Source of the DNA: Azospirillum agricola | GTDB lineage: Bacteria > Pseudomonadota > Alphaproteobacteria > Azospirillales > Azospirillaceae | Reading direction: 5' to 3' | DNA length: 64,000 nucleotides | Assembly (NCBI RefSeq): GCF_017876095.1 | Contig: NZ_JAGINM010000013.1 | Span: 142,257 to 206,256, forward strand | Part shown: piece by piece, positions 51,647-61,200 of the stretch | Numbering within the stretch: the stretch's first letter is position 1 | Layout of the letters: each line of letters opens with the position of its first letter | Notes under the pieces: generated by a model | Told to the model about the DNA's origin: nothing | The model's database searches: none | What the model saw: only the letters and a program-made list of their open reading frames with translations | Program-made: the position numbers and the translations under genes

Positions 51647-53089
51647 ATGCGCGATATCACCCCCATCACGGTCGCACGCGGCGACGGCATCGGCCCCGAG
51701 ATCACGGACGCGGTGCTCCATGTGATGAACGCGGCCGGCGCGCGGCTGAAGGTGGAGGAGGTGCCGGCCGGCGAGGCCGTCTACCGGCGCGGCCATGCCG
51801 GCGGGCTGGACGCCGCCGGCTGGGGGTCGATCCGCCGCACCCGCGTCTTCCTGAAGGGGCCGATCACCACGCCGCAGGGCCATGGCAACAAGTCGCTGAA
51901 CGTCACCGCGCGCACCACGCTGGGGCTGTTCGCCAACGTCCGGCCCTGCGTCGCCTACCACCCCTATGTCCGCACGCGCCACCCGCGCATGGACGTGGTG
52001 ATCATCCGCGAGAACGAGGAGGACCTTTACGCCGGCATCGAGCACCGCCAGACCGACGACGTGATCCAGTCGGTCAAGCTGATCTCCCGGCCGGGGTCCG
52101 AGCGCATCGTCCGCTACGCCTTCGACTACGCCCGTTCCAACCACCGGCAGAAGGTGACGGCCTTCGTCAAGGACAACGTCATGAAGATGACGGACGGGCT
52201 GTTCCTGAAGATCTTCTACGAGCTCGCCGCCGAATATCCGGAGATCAAGGCCGACCATCTGATCGTCGACATCGGCGCCGCCCGCCTCGCCGACCAGCCG
52301 GAGCGCTTCGACGTCATCGTCACGCTCAACCTCTACGGCGACATCGTCTCGGACATCGCGGCGCAGATCACCGGCTCGGTCGGGCTGGCCGGCTCCGCCA
52401 ACATCGGCGAGACCTGCGCCATGTTCGAGGCGATCCACGGCTCGGCCCCGATGATCGCCGGGCAGGGCATCGCCAACCCGTCGGGCCTGCTGATGGCGGG
52501 GGTGATGATGCTGGTCCACATCGGGCAGGGCGACATCGCCGCGCGCATCCACAACGCGTGGCTGAAGACGATCGAGGACGGCATCCACACCGCCGACATC
52601 TTCGCCCGCGGCATCGGCCGGGTGCGCGTCGGCACCCGCGCCTTCGCCGACGCGGTGGTCGAGCGGCTGGGCCAGATGCCGGTCACCATGCCGACCGTCG
52701 GCTACACCACGGCGCGACCGGCCTATGACGGCGTCAACCGCCTGTCGCCGCGCCGCGTCGCGGTCAAGGAGCTGGTCGGAGTCGACGTCTTCCTGCAATG
52801 GTCGGGCGGGGTGCCGAACGATCTGGCCGATCTGGTCGGGCCGCTCTCGACCGAGGCGCTGACGCTGGTCAGCATCTCCAACCGCTCGCAGCGGGTGTGG
52901 CCGGACGGCAACCTCGACGTCTTCTGCACCGACCATTGGCGCTGCCGCTTCCAGGCAACCCATGGGCCGGTCAAGCACGCCGCCATCGTCGAGCTGCTCG
53001 GCCGGCTGGCCGACGCCGGCATCGACTTCACCCAGACCGAGAATCTCTGCAATTTCGACGGCAAGGCCGGTTTCTCGACGCCCGGCTGA
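51647..53089 (+). CDS. icd: NADP-dependent isocitrate dehydrogenase
   Basis: 480 residues of the isocitrate/isopropylmalate dehydrogenase fold. Start ATG 51647 behind GGAG. The phosphorylation/substrate loop region reads LKGPITTPQGHGNKSLNVTARTTLGLFANVRPC, with the Ser and Arg residues that hold isocitrate; metal Asp residues are in NLYGDIVSDIAAQITG, and the coenzyme-site block is FEAIHGSAPMIAGQGIANPSG. The extra C-terminal 120 residues beyond the NADP core mark the longer form found in Rickettsia, Thermus and many alphaproteobacteria. TCA cycle enzyme. Separate transcription from the ECF pair downstream is likely. Confidence 0.93.
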   Translation: MRDITPITVARGDGIGPEITDAVLHVMNAAGARLKVEEVPAGEAVYRRGHAGGLDAAGWGSIRRTRVFLKGPITTPQGHGNKSLNVTARTTLGLFANVRPCVAYHPYVRTRHPRMDVVIIRENEEDLYAGIEHRQTDDVIQSVKLISRPGSERIVRYAFDYARSNHRQKVTAFVKDNVMKMTDGLFLKIFYELAAEYPEIKADHLIVDIGAARLADQPERFDVIVTLNLYGDIVSDIAAQITGSVGLAGSANIGETCAMFEAIHGSAPMIAGQGIANPSGLLMAGVMMLVHIGQGDIAARIHNAWLKTIEDGIHTADIFARGIGRVRVGTRAFADAVVERLGQMPVTMPTVGYTTARPAYDGVNRLSPRRVAVKELVGVDVFLQWSGGVPNDLADLVGPLSTEALTLVSISNRSQRVWPDGNLDVFCTDHWRCRFQATHGPVKHAAIVELLGRLADAGIDFTQTENLCNFDGKAGFSTPG

Positions 53090-53134
53090 GTCCGGGCCGG
53101 GGGCCGAGGGAATAACCGGATGGGGGAGGGCGTC

Positions 53135-53686
53135 ATGAACGGTGAGACCGCCCCCGATGGACCGGACATGAGCCCCCCCGAGATCGACGACCGCGCCATC
53201 GCCGCGCATGTGCCCCGGCTGCGGCGATACGCCACCGCCCTCGTCGGCAACCGGCACGACGCCGACGACCTCGTGCAGGATTGCGTGGAGAAGGCGCTGG
53301 CCAACCGCCACGCGCTGCGCGACCCGTCGCGGCTCGGCGGCTGGCTGATGACGATCCTGCACAACCTGCACATTTCGGGGCTGCGCGGCCGGCGCCGGCG
53401 CGGGCCGGAGGTGCCGGTCGAGGATCTGGCCGACGACCTCGCCCTCAGCGCCCCGCCGGCCGACCGCGGGGCGGTGCGCGACTTCGTTCGCGCCTTCGGA
53501 CAGTTGACCGACGAGCACCGCACGGTCCTGCTGCTGACCGGGATGGAGGGGCTGTCCTACCGCGAGGTGGCCGAGGTGCTGGAACTGCCCATCGGCACGG
53601 TGATGTCCCGGCTGGCGCGGGCCCGCGAGCGTTTGAGGGTGCTGCTCGACGGTGGAATCGAGCAGACGGTGAGGAGGATCAAGTGA
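53135..53686 (+). CDS. ECF-family RNA polymerase sigma factor
   Basis: 183 residues, start at MNGETAPDG because GGAGG lies five bases before it (an ATG at 53120 is in frame but has no such site). Region sigma-2: RRYATALVGNRHDADDLVQDCVEKAL; sigma-4 helix-turn-helix: MEGLSYREVAEVLELPIGTVMSRLARARERLR. No region 3 or N-terminal extension, as in ECF sigmas. TGATG overlap with the next gene, an anti-sigma factor, so they are coupled and regulate each other. The regulon cannot be read here. Confidence 0.92.
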   Translation: MNGETAPDGPDMSPPEIDDRAIAAHVPRLRRYATALVGNRHDADDLVQDCVEKALANRHALRDPSRLGGWLMTILHNLHISGLRGRRRRGPEVPVEDLADDLALSAPPADRGAVRDFVRAFGQLTDEHRTVLLLTGMEGLSYREVAEVLELPIGTVMSRLARARERLRVLLDGGIEQTVRRIK

Positions 53687-54501
53687 TGACGAGCGGCCCC
53701 ATCAATCCCGTGACCGAGGCCGATCTGCACGCCTGGCTCGACGGCGAACTGCCGGAGGAGCGCCACGCCGCCGTCGAACGCCATCTCGCCGACCATCCGG
53801 AGGAAGCGCGGCGCGTCGAGCGCTATCGTGACCAGCGCACCCTGATGATGCGGAGCTTCGGCCCGCTGATCGACCAGCCGGTGCCGGACACGCTGCGCCC
53901 GCCCTTCGCGGCGCGCGGGAAGGCGGCGTCCCGCTTTGCCGGATGGGGTTCCGCCGGGCGGGGCCGGATGTGGGCGGCGGCGCTGGCGGCCTCGCTGCTG
54001 GTCTTCGTCGCCGGCGGGGCCACCGGCTGGGTGGTGCGCGACCGTGCCGGCGGGCGCGGCGGCGATCCGCTGGGCGCCGCCTTCGTCACCGACGCCGTCG
54101 CCGCCCATCGCGTCTTCACCGTCGAGGTCCGCCACCCGGTCGAGGTCGGCGTCGACCAGGAGGCGCATCTGATCAACTGGCTGTCCAAGCGGATCGGCAG
54201 GACCATGCGTTGCCCGAAAGTGACGCAGGGCGGCTACGAGCTGATGGGCGGGCGCCTGCTGGCGGATTCCGACGGGCCGGTCGCGCTCTTCATGTACGAG
54301 GATGCGGCCGGTCGCCGCATCACCCTCTACATCCGCCCGACCCCCAACGCCGGGGGCACCGCCTTCCGCTTCGCCAAGGATGGCGGGTTGCAGGCGCTCT
54401 ACTGGCGTGACAACGGTCTGGCGCTGGCGATAACGGGCGATATCGATCGGGCTACCCTTTCCGGCATCGCCGAGGAAGTGTATGGTGCCCTGAACTCCTA
54501 G
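53686..54501 (+). CDS. Membrane-anchored anti-sigma factor
   Basis: 271 residues, coupled to the ECF gene by a one-base overlap behind GAGGAGG. N-terminal 60 residues resemble an anti-sigma domain (EADLHAWLDGELPEERHAAVERHLADHPEEARR), but the two Cys of the HxxxCxxC zinc motif are replaced: the segment reads His-Leu-Ala-Asp-His-Pro-Glu-Glu. A single transmembrane helix is at about 102-124 (MWAAALAASLLVFVAGGATGWVV). The remaining periplasmic part (FTVEVRHPVEVGVDQEAHLINWLSKRIGRTMRCPKV) carries the sensory domain, and contains one Cys. A signal-dependent release of sigma by proteolysis or conformational change is likely. Non-zinc anti-sigma domains are known. Confidence 0.85.
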   Translation: MTSGPINPVTEADLHAWLDGELPEERHAAVERHLADHPEEARRVERYRDQRTLMMRSFGPLIDQPVPDTLRPPFAARGKAASRFAGWGSAGRGRMWAAALAASLLVFVAGGATGWVVRDRAGGRGGDPLGAAFVTDAVAAHRVFTVEVRHPVEVGVDQEAHLINWLSKRIGRTMRCPKVTQGGYELMGGRLLADSDGPVALFMYEDAAGRRITLYIRPTPNAGGTAFRFAKDGGLQALYWRDNGLALAITGDIDRATLSGIAEEVYGALNS

Positions 54502-54667
54502 GGGGCACCCCCCGACTTATGCACAGGAATGTTGCCGCGACCCCCTATCGTTTGCGGCATTCATCTGGTAGGTTCCTCCCCGGCTGGCACAAAATGTTGC
54601 GGCTTATGGAAAACGGCGTCAGACCGTGACCCAACGGCAGGCACTACCGGATCGGGAGTACTCGGGG

Positions 54668-55054
54668 ATGAGTTGGACGGACGAGCGTATCCAGCGTCTC
54701 AAGGATTTGTGGTCCCAGGGGTTGAGCGCGAGCGAGATTGCCGACAGTCTGGGGGACATCAGCCGCAACGCCGTGATCGGCAAGGCGCACCGCCTTGGCC
54801 TGTCGGGCCGGCCTTCGCCGATCAAGAAGAAGCCGACCCGGGGCGCCACCATCCTGGCGCTGACCGAGCGCATGTGCAAATGGCCGGTGGGCGACCCCAA
54901 GCACCAGGATTTCCATTTCTGCGGCAAGCCCTCGCTGGCCGGGCTGCCCTATTGCGCGGAGCACGCCGCCCTGGCCTACCAGCCGACCGGCAGCAGCAAG
55001 AAGCGCGAGGACGAGCGCGAGCGCGAGCGCGACCGCAACGTCGGCGCCGCCTGA
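54668..55054 (+). CDS. gcrA: GcrA family cell-cycle regulator
   Basis: 128 residues, start at MSWTDERIQRLKDLW behind a GGGAGTACTCGGGG stretch. N-terminal helix-turn-helix (SEIADSLGDISRNAVIGKAHRLGLSGRPSP) binds DNA with CcrM-methylated GANTC sites in Caulobacter; a C-terminal zinc-like CKWPVGDPKHQDFHFCGKPSLAGLPYCAEH block contacts sigma-70. The protein is shorter than Caulobacter GcrA (about 170 residues) because the linker is small. It is followed by a textbook intrinsic terminator. No CcrM gene is in the window. Confidence 0.93.
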   Translation: MSWTDERIQRLKDLWSQGLSASEIADSLGDISRNAVIGKAHRLGLSGRPSPIKKKPTRGATILALTERMCKWPVGDPKHQDFHFCGKPSLAGLPYCAEHAALAYQPTGSSKKREDERERERDRNVGAA

Positions 55055-55085
55055 TTCGGCTTTCCTGTCAGGTTCACGGGCAAAT

Positions 55086-55117
55086 GGCCCGCCTCTCGGG
55101 GGAGAGGCGGGCCTTTT
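55086..55117 (+). terminator. Rho-independent terminator of gcrA
   Basis: GGCCCGCCTCTC pairs perfectly with GAGAGGCGGGCC around GGGG and is followed by TTTTCGTTTCC, 32 bases after the gcrA stop codon. Best intrinsic terminator in the plus direction of the window. Confidence 0.95.
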
Positions 55118-55278
55118 CGTTTCCTGGGCGTGGCACGGGAACCCGTTGTCGGGCCACGGCCGGATCGCCCCGATCGCCCTGGTGAACGGATCGACTTCGC
55201 CCGGGCTTGTGCGGCCTTGCGGCTGTCGCGCGACGACAGGCTTCGGCGGAGAGGATGGCCTGCCGCTTTCCTGCCGCT

Positions 55279-57186
55279 CTATGGCTGCCCGGCTGTCTGT
55301 CTGGACAGCTCCAGAACGATGCGGGTGCCGTCCGGACCGGAGACGATGGCAAGCCGGGCGCCGATGGTCCGCGCCCGCCGCCGCATGTTGGCAAGGCCGT
55401 AGCCGCCGGGGCGGTCGGACGCGCCGCCGCATCCCTCGTCGGAGACCACCACGCGCACCCCGTCGTCGGTCGGCCGGATCTCGATCCTCACCTGATCGGC
55501 CCCCGAATGCCTGGCGGCGTTCATCGTCGCCTCCTGGAGCAGGCGGAACAGCTCCAGCGCGGTCGAGGACGACCATCCGGCCCCCTCCGGCAGGGTGTGC
55601 ATCTGCCAGTCCAGGGCGATGCCGAGCGCGCGGAGCTGGGGTTGGATGTGGTCCCGGAAGTTCGCCAGCATCATGCCGGGATCGTCGCCGACCTCGGCCA
55701 TCGAGGCGATGACCAGACGCAGGTCGACCAGCGCCTTGCGGGCCGCGGTGCCGAAGTCGCCGACCTCGGCGTCCGCGCGGCGGCTGAGCGCCACCATCGA
55801 CACCAGCTGGCCGGCGAGGCCGTCGTGGAGGTCGCGGGTCAGGCGCGAGCGTTCGGCTTCGAGCGCGATGGCCCTTTCCTGGGCCTGCTCGCGGGCCAGG
55901 CTGGTGCGCAGCGCCCTCTCCGCGTCGGCGATCTCCCGGCGCAGCTTGCCGTTGAACTGGTCCACCGCGTTCAGCGCCGCCGCGAAGCGCCACATCAGGA
56001 TGGTGCTGACCACGCTCAGAAGCATGAACACGGGGATGGAGAACGGGTTGATGAACAGCCGCTTGCCCTCGGCGCCGTAGAGGATCGGCACCTCATGGAG
56101 GATCATCAGCAAAGTCAGCAGCGTGGCGCCCAGGATGATGTGGGCGCCGTCGTTGCCCTGCCGGAAAGCCGCGTAGAAGAGCACGCCAAGGGCGCAGCAG
56201 GACAAGGTCACGGCTACCGGCACGGCGACGTACCAGTTCAGAACGTGGAAGATTCCGGGAGGCAGGAGCAGAAAGGCGGCGGTGACTCCAATCGGCAGCG
56301 CCGCGAACAGGATGCTGGCCCGTGGCGGCCGGTGGTTGACGAAGCAGAAGGCGAACGGCACCAGCAGCGCCGTCACCCAGGAGAAGGTCAGGTTCGAAAG
56401 CGGCATGACCAGCGGAGAGACCAGAGACTCCGGCACGATGACGACGAGATTGCTCATCGAGTTGAAGAACAGGATGCCGGCATACAGAATGTAGGACCGT
56501 TCGGAGCGGCGGACCCCCCAGACGATCAGGAGCATCACGCTGAAGGCGAACTGCCAGGCGAACAGCAGTTGCGGCAGCATGACCAGAAGAAAGCGATGCT
56601 GCTGGTAGACCGGCCGCAGCAGGCTGTCAGGTCCGGCATGGATGCCGCCGAGATAGTTCTTCCGGCCGAACAGCATCACCGCGCGGATTTCTACGCTGTT
56701 GGCGCCGGCCCGCAACAGCGGCGCCGGGATCGCGATGATGTCCGGCCATATCAGGGTGGCGATCTTCCCCGAATGCGTCCAATCGCTGTCGTACAGCAGG
56801 GCGCCGTTGACCCGCACCAGAATGCGGCCGGAATAGTTCGGAATCAGCACGGACCATGGTTCGGCGCTGTCCGGGGAATGATCGAACTCCAGCCGGTAGA
56901 GTCCCCCGCCGAACCGGCCGGCGCCGGGCACCCGGAAGCTGTGGGGCAGGGACACGGCGGTTTCCGCGACATCGGCCGGACGGTCGAGGGCTTCCAGCGG
57001 CCGGAACATGGCGCGGTCGATGTCGATGCCGCCCTCGGGCGGCGACAGGGTGAGCTGCGGCGAGCCGACACCCACCACGAGAATGGTCAGATAGAACAGG
57101 CCGATGAGCAGGCGGCGGAGCAGGAGCGGTCGTCCACCGCCCCCGGTGGCCTCGATGAAGCCGGCGGCCACGCTTTCACTCTCCAA
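55279..57186 (-). CDS. 7TM sensor histidine kinase (NarX/HisKA_3 type)
   Basis: 635 residues. One N-terminal helix (about 25-43), an extracytoplasmic beta-sandwich-like domain (about 45-205, RLEFDHSPDSAEPWSVLIPNYSGRILVRVNG), about seven membrane helices (210-420), a coiled coil and a HisKA_3 dimerisation domain with His454 in TRDLHDGLAGQLVSMVALSRR. The HATPase domain has LLQEATMNAARHSGA and GGYGLANMRRRARTIGA. This is a 7TMR-DISM-like carbohydrate- or peptide-sensing architecture, inferred by layout only. Its start overlaps the regulator stop by 11 bases on the same strand, so the two form one operon. Confidence 0.9.
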   Translation of the reverse strand: MESESVAAGFIEATGGGGRPLLLRRLLIGLFYLTILVVGVGSPQLTLSPPEGGIDIDRAMFRPLEALDRPADVAETAVSLPHSFRVPGAGRFGGGLYRLEFDHSPDSAEPWSVLIPNYSGRILVRVNGALLYDSDWTHSGKIATLIWPDIIAIPAPLLRAGANSVEIRAVMLFGRKNYLGGIHAGPDSLLRPVYQQHRFLLVMLPQLLFAWQFAFSVMLLIVWGVRRSERSYILYAGILFFNSMSNLVVIVPESLVSPLVMPLSNLTFSWVTALLVPFAFCFVNHRPPRASILFAALPIGVTAAFLLLPPGIFHVLNWYVAVPVAVTLSCCALGVLFYAAFRQGNDGAHIILGATLLTLLMILHEVPILYGAEGKRLFINPFSIPVFMLLSVVSTILMWRFAAALNAVDQFNGKLRREIADAERALRTSLAREQAQERAIALEAERSRLTRDLHDGLAGQLVSMVALSRRADAEVGDFGTAARKALVDLRLVIASMAEVGDDPGMMLANFRDHIQPQLRALGIALDWQMHTLPEGAGWSSSTALELFRLLQEATMNAARHSGADQVRIEIRPTDDGVRVVVSDEGCGGASDRPGGYGLANMRRRARTIGARLAIVSGPDGTRIVLELSRQTAGQP

Positions 57187-57868
57187 GCCGGATCAGCTTG
57201 CGCTCGATCGCCTCGAAGACCGCCTCCGAGCGCGAATTCACCTCCAGCTTGCGGTAGATGTTCTTGATGTAGGAGGGCACGGTCTGCCGCGACAGGCCCA
57301 GCCGGTCGGCGATGTCGTTGTAGGTGAAGCCCTTGGCGATGCCCCACAGGATGTCGGTCTCGCGCGGGGTCAGCAGCGGCGCCGGCTTGCGGTCCTCGCC
57401 GAACGAGCCGTCCTGCACCCGCCTGATGATGTAGCGGGCGATGGAGGCCGAGATGGGGGAGCGCCCCTCGATCAGGCCATGGACCGCCTCCACCATGTCC
57501 ACCGGCTCGGAATCCTTGAGGATGTAGCCCGACGCCCCGGCGCGGATCGCCGTCACCACGCTGCTCTCGTCGCCCAGAACCGAGATCACCATGATCTCGG
57601 TGGCCGGATACCGGTGGCGGACCTCGCGGATCAGGTCGGCGCCGTGGCCGTCCGGCAATTGCAGGTCGGTGATCAGGACCGTGGGAAGGAAGCGTTCGCA
57701 GGCGTCACGCGCGGCTTGCAGCGTGCCGGCGGAGGCCAGGAGCCGGATGCCGTCGCAGGCGGCCAGGGTCTCCGCGAGGTGATCGCGCGTCGGCGGGTCG
57801 TCCTCCACCAGGACGACCGTGACGTGGCGTGAACCGGAAAGCGGTTCGTCGGCCGGGCGCGATGACAT
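57176..57868 (-). CDS. LuxR/NarL-family response regulator
   Basis: About 230 residues from MSSRPADEPL (AGGG six bases before; an upstream in-frame ATG at 57895 lacks such a site). Receiver with VEDD, phosphoacceptor Asp in VLITDLQLPDGHG and Lys in YILKDSEP; C-terminal LuxR helix-turn-helix LTPRETDILWGIAKGFTYNDIADRLGLSRQTVPSYIKNIYRKLEV. First gene of the operon with the 7TM kinase. It is divergent from the giant exoprotein gene, and palindromes in between are candidate binding sites, so control of that gene is likely but inferred. Confidence 0.92.
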   Translation of the reverse strand: MSSRPADEPLSGSRHVTVVLVEDDPPTRDHLAETLAACDGIRLLASAGTLQAARDACERFLPTVLITDLQLPDGHGADLIREVRHRYPATEIMVISVLGDESSVVTAIRAGASGYILKDSEPVDMVEAVHGLIEGRSPISASIARYIIRRVQDGSFGEDRKPAPLLTPRETDILWGIAKGFTYNDIADRLGLSRQTVPSYIKNIYRKLEVNSRSEAVFEAIERKLIRLGE

Positions 57869-57996
57869 GGATTCCCTGCGATCCTCGAACGGCATGGCGC
57901 GGACCGGCCGCCGCCGCCGCCCTCATGCGTGGAGTGAAGGTGCCAGCCGACGATAATGGGCGCGTTGCGGACCAACAACCCCTTATCGGGGGCCGT

Positions 57997-58030
57997 CCCG
58001 GCCCTCTCCCATATTCATGGGAGGGCCGGG
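57997..58030. repeat. Imperfect GC-rich hairpin in the divergent leader
   Basis: CCCGGCCCTC...CCCAT and ATGGGAGGGCCGGG pair around ATTC with a two-base bulge. Shares the CCCTCTCCC theme of the other intergenic hairpins but with an ATTCATGGG core that recurs partly in the palindrome at 58055. Confidence 0.5.
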
Positions 58031-58054
58031 GCGGCGACCCTGGGATACCCCGTC

Positions 58055-58070
58055 CCCCATGAACATGGGG
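58055..58070. promoter_or_regulatory. Perfect CCCCATG-AA-CATGGGG palindrome
   Basis: Two 7-base arms around AA, in the leader between the two-component regulator and the giant exoprotein gene. A further inverted pair, GTATC-N7-GATAC (58093-58109), follows. Dimeric LuxR-type regulators bind short palindromes of this size. Candidate operator, untested. Confidence 0.45.
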
Positions 58071-58226
58071 TGCCACCCCATCGGGGGGCCCCGTATCGTC
58101 CGGTGATACACAGGTATTCCAAAGCGACGCGCCGCAATCCTTCCTGGCCGCCTGCATCGGTGGGACAGCCGAGCCGGACATGCAGGCGTCGCCGGAGCGC
58201 CGCAAGGCGGAACGACAGGGGGCGTT

Positions 58227-61200
58227 GTGAGCGCGATGACGGGTCTTGCCAAGACTGCCGGTGTCCCGAAGGCGGCGCCTCGTGACGCCGTCCCCGGAGG
58301 GACTCCCTGGCGAACTCCGCCGCGGGTTTCCTGCCACCCGGCGTCCCGGCCTTCCGGCTCGCTCCTGGCCGGATCATTCCTGGCCGGATCATCCCCGGCC
58401 GCCCGATCCCTGGCCCGACTGTCGCTTGCGCTGATCACCAGCGTCGCCCTGATGGAGAGCGCCATTGCCCCGGCGGCGGCGCAGACGCTGCCGGCCGGCC
58501 CGTCGGTCGCCGCCGGGGCGGTGTCCATCGCCACTCCGTCGGGCACCAGCGTCATCATCGACCAGGCCTCCCGGAACGCGGTCATCAACTGGAACAGCTT
58601 CTCCATTGGGGCGGGGAACAGCGTCTCCATCAACAACGGCGGCGGCGCGACGTTGAACCGCGTCACCGGCAACATCCCCTCGCGCATCGACGGCTCGCTG
58701 ACCGCCACCGGGTCGGTCTATCTGGTCAACCCGGCCGGTGTGGCGGTGGGGCCGGGCGGGAAGGTGCTCACCGGCGGCTCCTTCACCGCCTCCACCCTCG
58801 ACGTTCCCGACGCGGCGTTCCTGAAGGGCGGGGACAAGAGCTTCTCCGGCACCTCCAAGGCGGCGGTGACCAACGCCGGGTCGATCGGTTCGCTGGGCGG
58901 CGACGTGGCGCTGATCGCGCGGGAGGTCTCCAACAGCGGCACCCTCACCGCTCCCAACGGCACGGTGGGCCTTGCCGCCGGGTACGAGGTGCTGGTGAGG
59001 GACGGCGCGGTCGAGGGCGGCAAGTTCCAGGTCAAGGTCGGCGGGGCCGACACCGCGGCCAGGACCTCCGGTCGGATCGCCGCGGCCGCGGCGGAGATCC
59101 GCGCCAATGGCGGCAACGTCTACGCGCTGGCCGGGAACACCGGCGGCGTGATCGCCGCCACCGGCACCGCCAGCACGGGGGGGCGCATCTTCCTGACCGC
59201 CGGCGACGGCGGCACCGTCGAAGCGGGTGGCACCATCGCCGCGACCCGGAAGGGGGACAACGGCACGGTCGAGGGCGGCGACATCCGGGTCTCCGGCGGC
59301 AAGGCCACGGTCACCGGCACGCTGTCGGCCAGCGGCGCCGGGAATCTGGGCGTCGGGAACCAGGGCGCCGGACGGAAAAGCGCCGGAGGAGGAAGCGCGG
59401 GCGGAAAGAGGGCGGCGGGCAAGGGCGGCACGGTGGCTGTGACCGGCACGGCGGTGACGCTGACCGGCACGGCCACGGTGGACGTCTCCGGCAGCCGTGG
59501 CGGGGCGATCGTGGTCGGCGGCGACTACCAGGGCGGCAGGGACGCGGCCCGCAAGACGCTGAAGGAGACGGTCGCGAACGCCAGAACGACCACCGTCGCC
59601 GCCGGGGCGCGGCTCGACGCCAGCGGGACCGCCGCCACCGGCACGGCCGGCGACGGCGGCAGCGTGGTGGTGTGGTCGGACGAGCGCACGGAGTTTCTCG
59701 GCGCGATCACGGCGCGGGGGACCGGCAACGGCGGCAACGCCGAGGTGTCGGGCAAGGCGACGCTGTCCTACCACGGCAGCGCGGACCTGACCGCGGCGGC
59801 GGGACGGACCGGGACGCTGCTGCTCGACCCCTACAACCTGACGATCTCGGCCGGGACGGACAGCAACCTCTCGGGCCTGTCCGCCGGCGGCAACGACAGC
59901 GTGCTGAACGCCTCCACCCTGACGGCCGCCCTGGCGTCGGCCAACGTCACGGTGTCCACCGGGGCGGGCGGCAGCCAGGCCGGCGACATCACCGTGGCGG
60001 CGCCGGTGTCGTGGTCGGCCGACACCGTGCTGACGCTGGCCGCCGACGGCGACATCGCCGTCAACGCCCCGCTCGCCGCCACCGGGGCGGCGGCGGGTCT
60101 GGTCCTCCAGCACGGCGCCGGCAAGGGGTACAACATCGGCAGCGCCGGCTCGGTCACGCTGGCGGGAGCCAACGCCACGCTGCGGATCGGCGAGGCGGGA
60201 GCGCTCGACAGCTACACGCTCATCCAGGACATGGCGGCGCTCGACGCCATCGAGACCACCGGGCTTTCCGGGCGCTACGCGCTGGCGAGAAGCCTGGATG
60301 CGGCGGGAACCACCTACAGCGCGGCCCTGGTGTCCGGCACCTTCACCGGAATCTTCGCCGGCCTGGGCAACAGCGTCTCCAACCTGACGATCACCGCCCC
60401 CACCACCGATTACGTCGGCCTGTTCGGCACGCTGGGCACCGGCAGCCTCCTGCGCGATTTCGGCGTGGTCAACCCTGCGGTGACCGGCAAGACCAGGGTC
60501 GGCGCGGTTGCCGGTGCCACCGTCGGCACCGTGACGAACGCCTCCGCCACGGGGGGAAGCGTCACGGGAACCGAGCGGGTCGGCGGCCTGATCGGCTCCG
60601 CCGCCGCGGTCTCCGCCATCGCCCAGTCCCGCGCCACGTCAAGCGTGTCGGGAGTGAAGGGCGTGGGCGGCCTCGTCGGCTGGAGCCAGGGCACCGTCAC
60701 CCAGTCCCATGCCACGGGAAGCATCACGGGAACCGACGAGCGCATCGGCGGCCTGCTCGGCTACCATAACGGCACCGTTTCTGGCTCCTACGCCACGGGA
60801 ACCGTGTCGGGAGCCGTGCATGTCGGCGGCCTCTCCGGCTGGAACGAGGGCACCGTCACGCAGTCCCATGCCACGGGAAGCGTGACCGGAACCGGCGAGA
60901 GCGTCGGCGGCCTCGTCGGCTGGAACGTCTCCAACATCACGGACTCCTACGCCACGGGAAGCGTGAGCGGAACCACCAAGGTCGGCGGCCTCGTCGGCGA
61001 CAATTACCTCACCTCCAACGTCTCGCAGTCCTACGCCACGGGAGCCGTGACGGGAACCGAGCATGTCGGCGGCCTGGTCGGCTGGCACCAGAGCGGCACC
61101 GTGACGGAGTCCCACGCCACGGGAGGCGTGACCGGAACCGACAATGTCGGCGGCCTCGTCGGCTTCAACTCGGCCACCGTCACCCAGTCCTACGCCACCG

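Noticed and set aside
54584..54600. TGGCAC...TTGC resembling a sigma-54 promoter before gcrA
   Set aside because: The GG and GC elements are one base too far apart; sigma-54 spacing is strict.
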